From NCBI RefSeq assembly GCF_000381545.1, contig NZ_KB906673.1, positions 124,001-188,000 of the forward strand: a stretch of 64,000 nt of DNA. The letters run 5' to 3'. Below, piece by piece: positions 1 to 8,513 of this stretch. The position numbers were made by a program, and so were the translations under genes. The DNA comes from Rhodonellum psychrophilum GCM71 = DSM 17998. GTDB taxonomy: Bacteria; Bacteroidota; Bacteroidia; Cytophagales; Cyclobacteriaceae. Positions within the stretch are counted from its first letter, which is position 1, and the number at the start of each line of letters is the position of its first letter. The notes beneath the pieces were generated by a model that was given only the letters and a program-made list of their open reading frames with translations, ran no database searches and was not told the DNA's origin.

Positions 1-491
1 TGGGTATAATAATATCGAGGAGGCTGGGAATAGAATTTAACCCCCTGCATCAACAGTTCCGTAATTTCACGCGAGATTTTCTCGACTTTTTCTATTTCTT
101 TGGATTCGATCTGAATGGATTGGTTGAGTTCATAACCCAAAAAAGTCTGTCCCATAAAATTGCCGGTACTGCTGTAATTCTGCTGGTATCTGGGATTGGT
201 GCTGACGGCGGAGAAAATGATCTTCTCTATTGGGATTCCCTTGGCGACCAAATAGTCGGTTACCGCTTTTTTGTCCTTCTCCAAATCCGCATAGGCCAAC
301 TTGATATCGTAATTTTCTCTACTGAAATTCCCCTCCCAAACCACCAAATCGGATGAAAAATTCTTTTCTCCTAAGCCGGTCACATCGACGGCTCCAGCCT
401 TTTTGTTGCGGTTCACAATGGAATTTGCCAAAACAATGGAGGAGATTATTATGGCGATTGCAAAAATAACCGCGGTAAGATGATTTTTCAT
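1..491 (-). CDS. SIMPL (DUF541) domain protein, N-terminal part; runs off the window
   Basis: The reverse strand reads open from an ATG at 491 to the window edge (about 163 residues), so the C-terminus is missing. The product opens with one hydrophobic segment (about residues 4-22, rich in Ile/Ala/Val), a signal peptide or membrane anchor. It continues with VDVTGLGEKNFSSDLVVWEG, which resembles the first strand region of SIMPL/DUF541 proteins. A tyrosine- and asparagine-rich stretch (NPRYQQNYS) and an FLGYELNQSIQIES-like strand follow, as in that family. SIMPL proteins are periplasmic or envelope proteins of poorly defined function. Family assignment is by pattern recognition only. The gene lies 89 bp beyond the end of the M14 peptidase gene on the same strand and could be co-transcribed. 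Confidence 0.72.
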   Translation of the reverse strand, partial: MKNHLTAVIFAIAIIISSIVLANSIVNRNKKAGAVDVTGLGEKNFSSDLVVWEGNFSRENYDIKLAYADLEKDKKAVTDYLVAKGIPIEKIIFSAVSTNPRYQQNYSSTGNFMGQTFLGYELNQSIQIESKEIEKVEKISREITELLMQGVKFYSQPPRYYYT

Positions 492-580
492 AGATGATGA
501 ATTTTAGGTAAACCAATTTAAAACAATTCCTGATCAATAATCATTTTGGATATAAAAAAGGATGCCTATATCAAGGTCAC

Positions 581-2086
581 TCACATCACCTTTTGTCTAT
601 AGGATTGAGTAGCCGGATTTTCCAGATCGATCAAATAGCCATTCACAACAGCATATTTCAACTTTCCGTCCTTGGCCAGAAAGAAATTGGGACTTCCCCC
701 CATTTCTATTCCAGTTGGAATTTCTGTCTTGTTCTTCAACAGCAAAATCGGGAAAGCGTGACTTTGTCTATCCAAGGATTCTATCACTTTAACTCCCAAA
801 AACCCCTTTTTCAGCAATTCAATGGATTTTTCCATCGTGATTTCCTCCGGATTCTTGAAGCTTGTTTCATATATTTTGCCCTGTACCACTTCCATTCCTG
901 CGGCATCGAATTCCTCGAAACCATAAAAAACGGATAAATCGCCCAAATCATCAATGGTTCCATTCACGAAAAAACTATCGTTTGCATCGGCCTCTCTTCT
1001 TCTGATACCCAAGTCAACCCCATAATTGGTCTCATTTTTTACCAAGGCCAAATTTTTCAGAATCAAGTCCATCAACTTTAAATCATTGTCAGGAATCTTG
1101 TAATAATCCTCCAAAACATATTGATCATGGGAGCCATTGGCGATCTCAGAAAGTGCATTGAGGATAATGATAAAGTTGAGCTTGCGGATATACTGCTTTT
1201 CGGGGTCATCCTTATAACCGCCCGATTCAATCAAAATGGTGCTAGTTCCCCATTTCTGGAAATTGTCGCCAAAAGCCCTTGGTTCAAAAGCATCGTCATA
1301 TTTCCCGACTTGGCCAGGGACGATTTGCTGAAGGACACGGTTCATTCCCACGATGACCTGCATGGCATTCTTTCGGACGTCATTCACTTCTGTTGCATAA
1401 TTGTAAGCAGGTGCCAAAACTGAAATGGTTGCGGGCTTTTCCGTTTGAGAAACATTATAATAGACCTGCTGGTCATGAAGGTTGAATCCAAATGCTGGTG
1501 AAAAATTATCTCTGGCATTTTTGAGGACAATGGCCTCCGGTGAAGTTTGCTTGATGGCATCACGGTTAAGATCAATGTCGAAAGCATTTCTTCTGGTCCA
1601 GTTATCCATTCCATCGGGATTGACCATGGGGATAAACCTCAGGGTGAGTTTGGATTTCAGGGTATTCCTGAGGTCTTCAAAATCATCATCTTTGGCTTCC
1701 AAAAAATTGAAAAGATCAAAAAGTGCCATGGTAGCCGTACTTTCATTGCCATGCATCTGTGACCAAAGCATCACCTTGGTAGGCCCATCACCGATGGTCA
1801 TTTGGAAGATTTCCTTCCCTTCTACAGATTTCCCTATTTCCTCCACAACAAAATGTCCATCCAATCTCCCTTTCACCAAAGGCATGGCTTGGGCATGCTT
1901 GAATCTTCTTTCAGTGATGGACTTTTCTTGGTACTGTTCATGGACCGCCTCCAGAAGACTGATGTCCAATGCAAGAAATTCCTTTTTTTCGTTTTGACAG
2001 GAAAAAAGAAAAAACAGGAACAACAAGGCAGAAAAACTGGTGGATTTGAAACTGAATGAAGGAATCATGCGGGTCTTTGATTTCAT
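581..2086 (-). CDS. M14-family zinc carboxypeptidase, lipoprotein
   Basis: Probable zinc metallo-carboxypeptidase anchored in the envelope. The start at 2086 (MKSKTRMIPSF) gives a signal peptide ending in the lipobox LFSC; the open frame extends upstream to 2143, but that adds a non-signal leader. M14 landmarks in order: QMHGNES (zinc His and Glu), NPDGMDNWTRRN and DLNRD (substrate-binding Asn/Arg region), NLHDQQ (third zinc ligand His), and an IESGGYKDD segment carrying the general-base glutamate region. The catalytic domain takes roughly residues 60-330; the remaining 150 residues look like an accessory beta domain. It is divergent, 74 bp apart, from a dipeptide epimerase. M14 enzymes with such neighbours often act on cell-wall peptides, so a murein-peptide recycling role is inferred, not shown. 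Confidence 0.88.
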   Translation of the reverse strand: MKSKTRMIPSFSFKSTSFSALLFLFFLFSCQNEKKEFLALDISLLEAVHEQYQEKSITERRFKHAQAMPLVKGRLDGHFVVEEIGKSVEGKEIFQMTIGDGPTKVMLWSQMHGNESTATMALFDLFNFLEAKDDDFEDLRNTLKSKLTLRFIPMVNPDGMDNWTRRNAFDIDLNRDAIKQTSPEAIVLKNARDNFSPAFGFNLHDQQVYYNVSQTEKPATISVLAPAYNYATEVNDVRKNAMQVIVGMNRVLQQIVPGQVGKYDDAFEPRAFGDNFQKWGTSTILIESGGYKDDPEKQYIRKLNFIIILNALSEIANGSHDQYVLEDYYKIPDNDLKLMDLILKNLALVKNETNYGVDLGIRRREADANDSFFVNGTIDDLGDLSVFYGFEEFDAAGMEVVQGKIYETSFKNPEEITMEKSIELLKKGFLGVKVIESLDRQSHAFPILLLKNKTEIPTGIEMGGSPNFFLAKDGKLKYAVVNGYLIDLENPATQSYRQKVM

Positions 2087-2130
2087 GGAATAATCCGTGT
2101 AAGTTATGGACTTAAGCAAAAAAATACACT

Positions 2131-2138
2131 TACTTTTG
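2131..2138 (+). promoter_or_regulatory. Bacteroidota-type -7 promoter element before the dipeptide epimerase
   Basis: TACTTTTG is an exact match to the Bacteroidota sigma-A -7 consensus TAnnTTTG and sits 22 bp before the epimerase ATG. A clear -33 TTTG is not visible. Transcription would start around 2145, giving a very short leader. Confidence 0.55.
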
Positions 2139-2160
2139 GCCAAAATATAAATTCATTTTT

Positions 2161-3174
2161 ATGCAGCTCTCCTACATTGTCAAAGATCTTGTTCTAAAGC
2201 ACACTTTTACGATCGCCCATCAAAGCCGGGACATTCAGGACACGGTGATAGTCCGCTTGGATGATGGAGAAATGTATGGTTATGGAGAAACCACCACCAA
2301 TCCCTTCTATGGAATGACGGCGGAGAACATCACTCGTTGTTTGGAAGAGGCTAAAGATCGGGTAGAAAATGGCCATTGGAATTCACCAGAGGAGCTTTGG
2401 GAAAACACCAAAGAAATCTTTAAGAGCAACCCATTTGCACAATGTGCCTTGGATATGGCGGCTTGGGATCTTTTTACCAAAAGACAGGGGAAAAAGCTTT
2501 ACGAATATCTGAGACTCGATCCAAAAAACACCCCCACCACCAATTTTACGATCGGCATAGATTCCATCGAAAAAATGGTCTCCAAAATGAAGGAGGTGGA
2601 TTGGCCCATTTATAAAATCAAGTTGGGAACGGACCATGACATGGAAATCATCCGTGAGCTTAGAAAATATACCGATTCCATCTTCCGTATTGATGCCAAT
2701 TGTGCCTGGACCGCGGAACAATCCATCAGGAATTCGGAAGAACTGGCAAAACTCAAGGTCGAATTTATGGAGCAGCCTCTCCCCAAAGATGATCTGGAGG
2801 GGATGAAAGAGGTCTTCAAATTCAGCAAATTGCCCGTAATTGCAGACGAAAGCTGTATCATCGAATCAGATGTCAGAAAATGCTTTGGTCACTTCCACGG
2901 CATCAATGTAAAGTTGGTGAAAGCTGGAGGAATCACACCTGGACTGCGGATGCTGCAAGAAGCCAAATCCTTGGGTATGAAAACCATGGTGGGCTGCATG
3001 ACCGAGTCCTCAATTGGGATCACTGCCATCGCCCACATTGCCCCATTATTGGATTATGTAGATATGGACGGAGCCATGTTGCTGGCGCATGACATTGCCA
3101 CAGGAGTCAGGATAACGCCCGATACAATCACTTTTCCTGAAGGGAATGGGATAGGGGCGGAATTGATCAGCTGA
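2161..3174 (+). CDS. Dipeptide epimerase (L-Ala-D/L-Glu type), enolase superfamily
   Basis: Cytosolic Mg-dependent epimerase that inverts the C-terminal residue of a dipeptide such as L-Ala-D-Glu released from peptidoglycan. It is 337 residues long, normal for the family. Catalytic elements are all present: KIK (Lys152-x-Lys154), metal ligands in RIDAN (Asp178), EQP (Glu204) and ADES (Asp229), and the opposite-face lysine in NVKL (Lys251). The DMD pair at 301-303 is the motif that binds the substrate amino group in Ala-Glu epimerases. This supports a dipeptide substrate over a muconate- or succinylbenzoate-type one. Specificity within dipeptides (Ala-Glu or another) cannot be read. The gene is divergent from an M14 peptidase lipoprotein, which fits a murein-peptide salvage pair. 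Confidence 0.88.
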   Translation: MQLSYIVKDLVLKHTFTIAHQSRDIQDTVIVRLDDGEMYGYGETTTNPFYGMTAENITRCLEEAKDRVENGHWNSPEELWENTKEIFKSNPFAQCALDMAAWDLFTKRQGKKLYEYLRLDPKNTPTTNFTIGIDSIEKMVSKMKEVDWPIYKIKLGTDHDMEIIRELRKYTDSIFRIDANCAWTAEQSIRNSEELAKLKVEFMEQPLPKDDLEGMKEVFKFSKLPVIADESCIIESDVRKCFGHFHGINVKLVKAGGITPGLRMLQEAKSLGMKTMVGCMTESSIGITAIAHIAPLLDYVDMDGAMLLAHDIATGVRITPDTITFPEGNGIGAELIS

Positions 3175-3227
3175 TCATTATCGGTAAAGAATTCTTTAAC
3201 CCCACCAATGTGGAGTAAGAATTTTCA

Positions 3228-4364
3228 TCAAAAAGCCTCTCCAATAAAAAGATAAACTCCTGATCCTTCCTGCGTGTAGGCAAGATCGAAACGGGTATAA
3301 ATGTCTTTTTTGGGAAACAAAAGAAACCTCAAACCGGCACCCGCTGACCAGACCACTTTGTGAATCGATGCTTTTTGGAAATCGGGAAACACTGTCCCCA
3401 ATCCTCCGAAAACCGCTGCTCCTATCCGCTTTGAAAAACCCAAAGGGAGCGGAAGGAATCGGTTTTCGACTTGGAAAGCAAGTAGGTTTTTGTCCCGATA
3501 CCGGCCCATATAATATCCGCGCATCATGTTGTCACCACCCATCAAGGCCAGTTGATTGAAAGGAACATCCCCTGTAGTGAACTGGCCAAGAAGCTGGGCT
3601 GCCAGCACATTGTTTTTTCCGATCGGCCTATAAATCCTTGTGTCTGATAGAACCGAAGTAAAACCAAAATCGCCAAGTGCTTGGGTATATCTCAAAATGG
3701 CCAATTCCGAAAACAGTCCTTTTCTCACATTGAGCACATTGTGCCTGTTGTCATAAACGAGCCCAACTCCTAAACCCAAATTTGTAGAACCTTCGCTTCC
3801 TGTTGGCAAATCAATTGTCGGGTTTTCGGGTGAGGCCTTAAAATCCACACCGCCTAGTCGCTGAAAGTCAGCCTGAAGTCCAAAAAAAAGGTTTTTTCTT
3901 ACCTGCCGAAGTACTCTTTCTCTGATCATTATCTGATTGGCTTCTACAAGTGCCAAATATCCCGCAGGGGAATCCATGCCAATTCCGTGGTATTTCAGCG
4001 GAAAACTCTGAAGGCGCAACCTTCCCAGAAAAAACCATTTGTTTTTATCCGTGTACAATGCGTGATCCAACCAAAGTCCGTATTGATTCTGAAGGGTAAA
4101 AAATGTAAAGGCATTGACCTCACTTAGTCTGTTGGTGGTGTCTTTTTTTGGATAATAAACATAGAGAGAAGAAAATCCGATTTCCCAACTTGTTTCGGGA
4201 GAATAGGCAACCGTTGGATACATCAAAAATTGGGGTTCCCTGATGTCAGAAGTGTCATTGATGATCCCGTTGACGTATTTTTTGAAAATGTTTTGGCTAA
4301 ACGTAGGTGAGTAGAAAGGCAAACAAAGAATGAGTATTAACAAAAAAACGATTTTTCTGTACAT
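3228..4364 (-). CDS. BamA/TamA-like outer-membrane beta-barrel protein
   Basis: A 378-residue protein with a Sec signal peptide (MYRKIVFLLILILCLPFYS, cleavage near FSQ). The rest alternates in the pattern of beta-strands and ends in phenylalanine (FIGEAF), the outer-membrane assembly signature. The segment with NVRKGLFSELAI and the QLLGQFTTGDVPFNQLALMG/RGYYMGRYRDKNLL region match the C-terminal barrel of the Omp85 (surface antigen D15) family, in which RGY/RG(F/Y) is conserved. No POTRA domains are present, so it is a barrel-only member, common in Bacteroidota. Its cargo is unknown. It is tail-to-tail with the epimerase and lies upstream of nothing obviously related. Confidence 0.8.
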   Translation of the reverse strand: MYRKIVFLLILILCLPFYSPTFSQNIFKKYVNGIINDTSDIREPQFLMYPTVAYSPETSWEIGFSSLYVYYPKKDTTNRLSEVNAFTFFTLQNQYGLWLDHALYTDKNKWFFLGRLRLQSFPLKYHGIGMDSPAGYLALVEANQIMIRERVLRQVRKNLFFGLQADFQRLGGVDFKASPENPTIDLPTGSEGSTNLGLGVGLVYDNRHNVLNVRKGLFSELAILRYTQALGDFGFTSVLSDTRIYRPIGKNNVLAAQLLGQFTTGDVPFNQLALMGGDNMMRGYYMGRYRDKNLLAFQVENRFLPLPLGFSKRIGAAVFGGLGTVFPDFQKASIHKVVWSAGAGLRFLLFPKKDIYTRFDLAYTQEGSGVYLFIGEAF

Positions 4365-4575
4365 GATTCAAAAACGGGGTGGATATTCCAAATAAATATT
4401 CTGGAATAGTTAGCAATGTTCTTCCAATCCAAACTTAACCTCGAATATTTCAAATAGGTTTCAAATTGTTTTTTGAAAGCTGTAGAGAAAAAAACCACTA
4501 TTAATAAAATCAAACATTTTCTTTTCCTATCTGAATGAATGGATGGAAAGAACCAATTGCTCTAATAATTTTTTG

Positions 4576-5508
4576 CTACTTGAATCTCACGATTTTTCCA
4601 TGCGCTTTTGAAGTCATTGGATGGGGAATGGATGCGGTGATTTCATTGTAAAGAAGCTCCACCAATTTCTTTTTCAAAAAACTTCTTGTCAGAATAATAC
4701 TTACCTCGCGTATCGGTTCTTCCTTGTCGAATCTTCTTAGCCGGAGTTTTTCCTCCTCGGTCAAATCAAAGGTGGCCAATTCTGGAAGAAGGGTGATTCC
4801 CTGGTATTTATTCACCATGTTTTTTAGCCCTTCCAAAGAGCCGCTTTCATAATGAAAATTCATCCTATGGAATTTGGTTTTGTTGCATAGGTTGAGCACC
4901 TGATCCCTGAAACAATGACCTTGCTGAAGCACCCACATATCTGCATTCTCAAGATCCTTGATATCCAAGCGATCCTTTTTCAAAAGAGGATGGTCTTTTG
5001 ATAAATAGGCATAAAATTTTTCGTAGAACATGGGCTTTTCCAAAAACCCCGGTTCCTCCAAAGGAGTAACAATGATCCCAAGATCGATTTCATCGTTTTT
5101 AAGTCTCTTTAGAATCTCCTCGGTGATCAAGTCCTCCACCTGAAGCTGAACATTGGGGTATTTTTCGAGAAAAACCCGAATGAAACGGTGCAGCAGATAG
5201 GGAGCAAGCGTGGGAATGATGCCAATCTTGATCACTCCGGAAACATCCCCTTTGAGCTGGCTAACCAATTCAAAAATACCCTTGCTGTGAGAAGTCACTT
5301 TCTTGGCTTGTTCGATGATGGTCGCTCCAATTTCTGTTGGAATCACGGGCATCTTGGAGCGGTCAAAAAGAATGACACCGAGCTCTTTCTCCAATTTGTT
5401 TACTTGCGCACTGAGGGTGGGTTGGGTAACAAAACAGGATTCCGCTGCATTACCAAAATGGCGATGTTTGTCCACTGCAATGATGTATTCAAGTTGTTGG
5501 ATTGTCAT
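4576..5508 (-). CDS. oxyR: OxyR, LysR-type hydrogen peroxide sensor and regulator
   Basis: LysR-family regulator of 310 residues. An N-terminal winged helix-turn-helix (residues 1-60, with FGNAAESCFVTQPTLSAQV) is followed by a periplasmic-binding-protein-like sensor domain. Two cysteines lie at positions 199 and 208 in GHCFRDQVLNLC, the spacing and even numbering of the redox pair of E. coli OxyR (GHC..RDQ....C). This strongly supports peroxide sensing by disulfide formation rather than a generic LysR role. It is divergent from an iron importer with 136 bp between the starts. A link between peroxide stress and iron uptake makes sense because free iron drives Fenton chemistry. Control of the importer by OxyR is inferred from position only. 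Confidence 0.94.
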   Translation of the reverse strand: MTIQQLEYIIAVDKHRHFGNAAESCFVTQPTLSAQVNKLEKELGVILFDRSKMPVIPTEIGATIIEQAKKVTSHSKGIFELVSQLKGDVSGVIKIGIIPTLAPYLLHRFIRVFLEKYPNVQLQVEDLITEEILKRLKNDEIDLGIIVTPLEEPGFLEKPMFYEKFYAYLSKDHPLLKKDRLDIKDLENADMWVLQQGHCFRDQVLNLCNKTKFHRMNFHYESGSLEGLKNMVNKYQGITLLPELATFDLTEEEKLRLRRFDKEEPIREVSIILTRSFLKKKLVELLYNEITASIPHPMTSKAHGKIVRFK

Positions 5509-5566
5509 TGTTATTCCTTAAACATCTCATAATTCCATTCAAAAAATCCGCTTAACTGTGTGGCCA

Positions 5567-5574
5567 CAAATATA
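5567..5574 (-). promoter_or_regulatory. -7 promoter element of oxyR
   Basis: On the minus strand the sequence is TATATTTG, an exact TAnnTTTG match, placed 59 bp before the oxyR start codon. It shares the short intergenic region with the divergent iron-transport promoter. Confidence 0.5.
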
Positions 5575-5606
5575 AAAATCTTTTTGTCTTTATTTAGATT
5601 TGATTT

Positions 5607-5624
5607 AAATAATGATTATTTTTG
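5607..5624 (+). promoter_or_regulatory. Fur-like box overlapping the fbpA -7 element
   Basis: Positions 5607-5621 read AAATAATGATTATTT, a perfect 7-1-7 inverted repeat. Its central 11 bases (ATAATGATTAT) equal the core of the classical Fur box TGATAATnATTATCA. It overlaps TATTTTTG at 5617-5624, an exact Bacteroidota -7 element. Binding here would block the promoter, which is how Fur represses iron-uptake genes. The implied transcription start near 5630 also argues that translation begins at 5645 rather than at the upstream ATG at 5612. Confidence 0.6.
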
Positions 5625-5644
5625 CCCCATTAATCTACCAAAAT

Positions 5645-6676
5645 ATGCTCAAAACTCTTATAAAAACCAGTCTCGTTGCAGCCCTTGCGGTTTCATTGTT
5701 TTCCTGTAGCAGCACCCCCGAAGAAGGTGTCGTAAATGTCTATACCCACAGACACTACGAAGCAGATCAACTGATCTTTGACAAATTCACCGAAAAAACC
5801 GGAATCAAGGTCAATGTCGTAAGTGCCAGTGCAGATGAACTGATCCAAAAGCTGGAGCTGGAAGGTGCCAATTCACCTGCGGATGTTTTGATCACTGTGG
5901 ATGCAGGAAGACTTCACCGCGCTGAAACAAAAGGATTGCTTCAAACTATTTCCTCGGAGATTTTGGACACAAATATTCCAAGCAAGTTCAGAAATCCAGA
6001 GGGATACTGGTTTGGTTTGACTTATAGAGCAAGGATTCTAGCCTACAGCAAAGAGCGGGTAAAAGCAGAAGAACTCAGCACGTACGAGGCTTTGACAGCG
6101 CCAGAGTGGAAAGGAAGAATATTGACCAGGTCCTCCGAGAATATTTATAACCAATCCCTATTGGCATCGATCATTGCGGCCAATGGAAGTGCAGGTGCGG
6201 AAAAATGGGCCGCTGATCTTCTTGCCAACATGAGCAGATCTCCAAAAGGCAGTGATAGAGATCAGGTAAAAGCTGTCGCCTCCGGTGAAGGGGATGTGGC
6301 GATCGTCAATACCTATTATATCGGTATCATGCTCAATGATGCCAATGAGGAAGAAAGAAAAGCCGCAGAAAAAGTTGGCATATTTTTCCCCAATCAAGGA
6401 GACCGAGGAACCCATATCAACATTTCAGGTGCGGGCGTCACCAAATATGCTCCCAACAAGGAGAATGCAATAAAATTATTGGAATTTCTATCTGAGCCAG
6501 AATCCCAAGAAATTTTGGCCAATATCAACTTTGAATATCCCGTGAACCCTTCTGTAGAGGTTTCCGATTTATTGAAAAAATGGGGGAACTTCAAAACGGA
6601 CGACCTCAATCTTTCCAAACTCGGTGAAAATAACAATGAGGCAGTTATCATTTTTGATAAAGTCGGTTGGAAATAA
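5645..6676 (+). CDS. fbpA: Ferric iron ABC transporter substrate-binding lipoprotein (FbpA/FutA type)
   Basis: Captures Fe(III) outside the inner membrane and hands it to the permease. The start at 5645 gives a 343-residue lipoprotein with lipobox residues LFSC (Cys21); an upstream in-frame ATG at 5612 lies over the promoter and is rejected. The mature protein opens with VNVYTHRHYEAD, the conserved first strand of FbpA/FutA/IdiA proteins, and carries the paired tyrosines NTYYIG that coordinate iron in this family. GANSPADVLITVDAGRL is the usual hinge region. A repeat element starts one base after its stop codon and separates it from the permease gene. Regulation by iron is suggested by the Fur-like box. 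Confidence 0.92.
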   Translation: MLKTLIKTSLVAALAVSLFSCSSTPEEGVVNVYTHRHYEADQLIFDKFTEKTGIKVNVVSASADELIQKLELEGANSPADVLITVDAGRLHRAETKGLLQTISSEILDTNIPSKFRNPEGYWFGLTYRARILAYSKERVKAEELSTYEALTAPEWKGRILTRSSENIYNQSLLASIIAANGSAGAEKWAADLLANMSRSPKGSDRDQVKAVASGEGDVAIVNTYYIGIMLNDANEEERKAAEKVGIFFPNQGDRGTHINISGAGVTKYAPNKENAIKLLEFLSEPESQEILANINFEYPVNPSVEVSDLLKKWGNFKTDDLNLSKLGENNNEAVIIFDKVGWK

Positions 6677-6853
6677 GTTAAACCCGAAAGATGCATTAGG
6701 CTTTCTTAGGATATTGAAACCGAAAGAAAATCAGACAATTGGGAGACTATTTCCTGACACCGACATGGTGAAGTCAATAAAAGCCAAAAACTGACTAATT
6801 ATCAGATAAATACAGTATTGAATGGCATTCGTAATGCATAAAATGGGTTAAAA
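6677..6853 (+). repeat. Dispersed intergenic repeat, copy 1 (inside the fbp operon)
   Basis: About 177 bp between the fbpA stop and the fbpB start. The left end GTTAAACCCG and right end TGGGTTAAA are inverted relative to each other; over the outer 21 bases 15 positions pair. It is roughly 90 percent identical to copy 3 at 9966-10143 by eye alignment, sharing for example GGATATTGAAACCGAAAG and ATCAGATAAATACAGTATTG. No transposase is encoded. It could be a MITE-like mobile repeat or a REP/RNA element. I saw no clear target-site duplication. Confidence 0.82.
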
Positions 6854-6856
6854 TCC

Positions 6857-8494
6857 TTGGAAATAAGAAAACGACATTATTATTGGTGGAACAAATGGAC
6901 AGGCTACTCTATTCTAATTGTATTGGTGGTAGCTACCCCTTTGTTCACCATTTTATTCAAACTATTTGATCGTCCTGGAGATAGCTGGTCACATATCTTC
7001 AATAACTTACTTTTTGACTATTTCCAGAACACAATTCTCCTTCTCCTTGGAGTGGCTTTTTTTACCTTTTTGCTCGGTGTCAGCACTGCCTGGTTGGTTT
7101 CCAATTATGAGTTTCCTGGCAGAAAATACTTCGAATGGTTGCTTATTTTACCCTTGGGATTTCCAGGGTACATTATGGCCTACACCTATGTAGGTTTGCT
7201 GGATTATGCAGGCCCATTTCACAGTTTTCTTCGCAACACGCTAGACATTCAGGTAAAAGGCAGCCTGATTGACATCATGAACCTTCCCGGGGCGATATTT
7301 ATTTTATCCATTACATTGTTCCCCTATGTGTTTTTGATTTCGAGAGCCTCATTTGCCCAACAATCCAAAACCCTTCAGGAAGCCTCCTTTCTTTTGGGTT
7401 CAAACAGAACCAAAACCTTTTTCAAGGTTGCGCTTCCGATGGCCCGTCCGGCAATAGTGGCGGGGATCGCATTGGCTTCCATGGAAGTCCTGAACGATTA
7501 TGGTACGGTGAAATATTTTGGCGTGAATACTTTTACCACCGGGATATTCAGGGCTTGGTTTTCAATGGGAGATTCCTCCACAGCCATTTATTTGGCGGCT
7601 ATCCTGATGGTCTTTGTATTTGCCATACTCTATCTCGAATCCCTTCACAGAGGGAATAGACAATATTCTGCAGTGAATGGGATCAACAAACCCACAGCTA
7701 GAATTCATTTGTCCATGGTCAAAAAGGTCCTTTTTACCGGAATCTGCTTCCTTATTTTTATAGTCAGCTTTTTGACCCCATTTTTGCAACTCCTGTATTG
7801 GGTAAGCATGACGTATGAGAAAGTCATCGATTCTGAATTTTTCCTGCTGATCTTCCGAAGTTTTGGCCTGGCCGCAGTCAGCGGTATTATCATCGTACTC
7901 TTTGCTGTAGTATTGCTCTATACTTTGCGTTTGAGCCCCTTCAAGTGGATTAAAAGCATTACCAAAGTGTCCACCTTGGGTTATGCGGTACCCGGAGCGG
8001 TGATTGCCGTTGGCGTTTTGATTCCATTTTTGGCATTTGACAAGTGGATTTATGATTCTTTTCTTTCTTCCAAAACTGCGGGGTTGTTTCTGTCTGGGAC
8101 TTTATTTGCCTTGGTCTTTGCCTACGTGGTGAGGTTTATGGCCGTAGGATATAACCCAGTAGATGCCGGATTCCAGAAAATCGGGATACACATCAATGAG
8201 GCCAGCAGGCTTCTTGGCACGAGAAGCACACGAACGCTCTGGAAAATAGACCTGCCTTTGATCAAGACCAGTTTGATTTCCGGCATATTACTGGTATTTG
8301 TAGACGTTTTAAAGGAATTACCTTTAACTTTGATTTTAAGACCATTCAATTATCAGACATTGGCCACCAAGGCATTTGACATGGCGACCAATGAAATGAT
8401 CGCTGAATCGGCGAATGCTGCATTGATCATCATCCTGACAGGAATCATACCCATCATTTTCCTCAACAGGCTCATTAAGAAAAGAGAATTTTAA
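6857..8494 (+). CDS. fbpB: Ferric iron ABC transporter permease (FbpB)
   Basis: Inner-membrane permease of 545 residues made of two fused BPD_transp_1 modules of about six helices each, as in FbpB/SfuB. Each half has the EAA-type loop that docks the ATPase: QEASFLLGSNRTKTFFKVALP near residue 175, and NEASRLLGTRSTRTLWKIDLP near 450. The only start available is TTG at 6857, because an in-frame stop lies at 6839 and the next in-frame Met is more than 90 residues in, within a helix. The TTG follows the right end of the repeat element by three bases, so insertion of that element probably replaced the original leader and possibly the original ATG. It is 19 bp upstream of the ATPase gene. Confidence 0.93.
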   Translation: MEIRKRHYYWWNKWTGYSILIVLVVATPLFTILFKLFDRPGDSWSHIFNNLLFDYFQNTILLLLGVAFFTFLLGVSTAWLVSNYEFPGRKYFEWLLILPLGFPGYIMAYTYVGLLDYAGPFHSFLRNTLDIQVKGSLIDIMNLPGAIFILSITLFPYVFLISRASFAQQSKTLQEASFLLGSNRTKTFFKVALPMARPAIVAGIALASMEVLNDYGTVKYFGVNTFTTGIFRAWFSMGDSSTAIYLAAILMVFVFAILYLESLHRGNRQYSAVNGINKPTARIHLSMVKKVLFTGICFLIFIVSFLTPFLQLLYWVSMTYEKVIDSEFFLLIFRSFGLAAVSGIIIVLFAVVLLYTLRLSPFKWIKSITKVSTLGYAVPGAVIAVGVLIPFLAFDKWIYDSFLSSKTAGLFLSGTLFALVFAYVVRFMAVGYNPVDAGFQKIGIHINEASRLLGTRSTRTLWKIDLPLIKTSLISGILLVFVDVLKELPLTLILRPFNYQTLATKAFDMATNEMIAESANAALIIILTGIIPIIFLNRLIKKREF

Positions 8495-8513
8495 GGATAC
8501 AAGCCAAAACCTG

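Noticed and set aside
3181-3200. Small palindrome GGTAAAGAATTCTTTAACC between the epimerase and outer-membrane gene as terminator
   Set aside because: Weak AT stem with a bulge and no T-run; not called.
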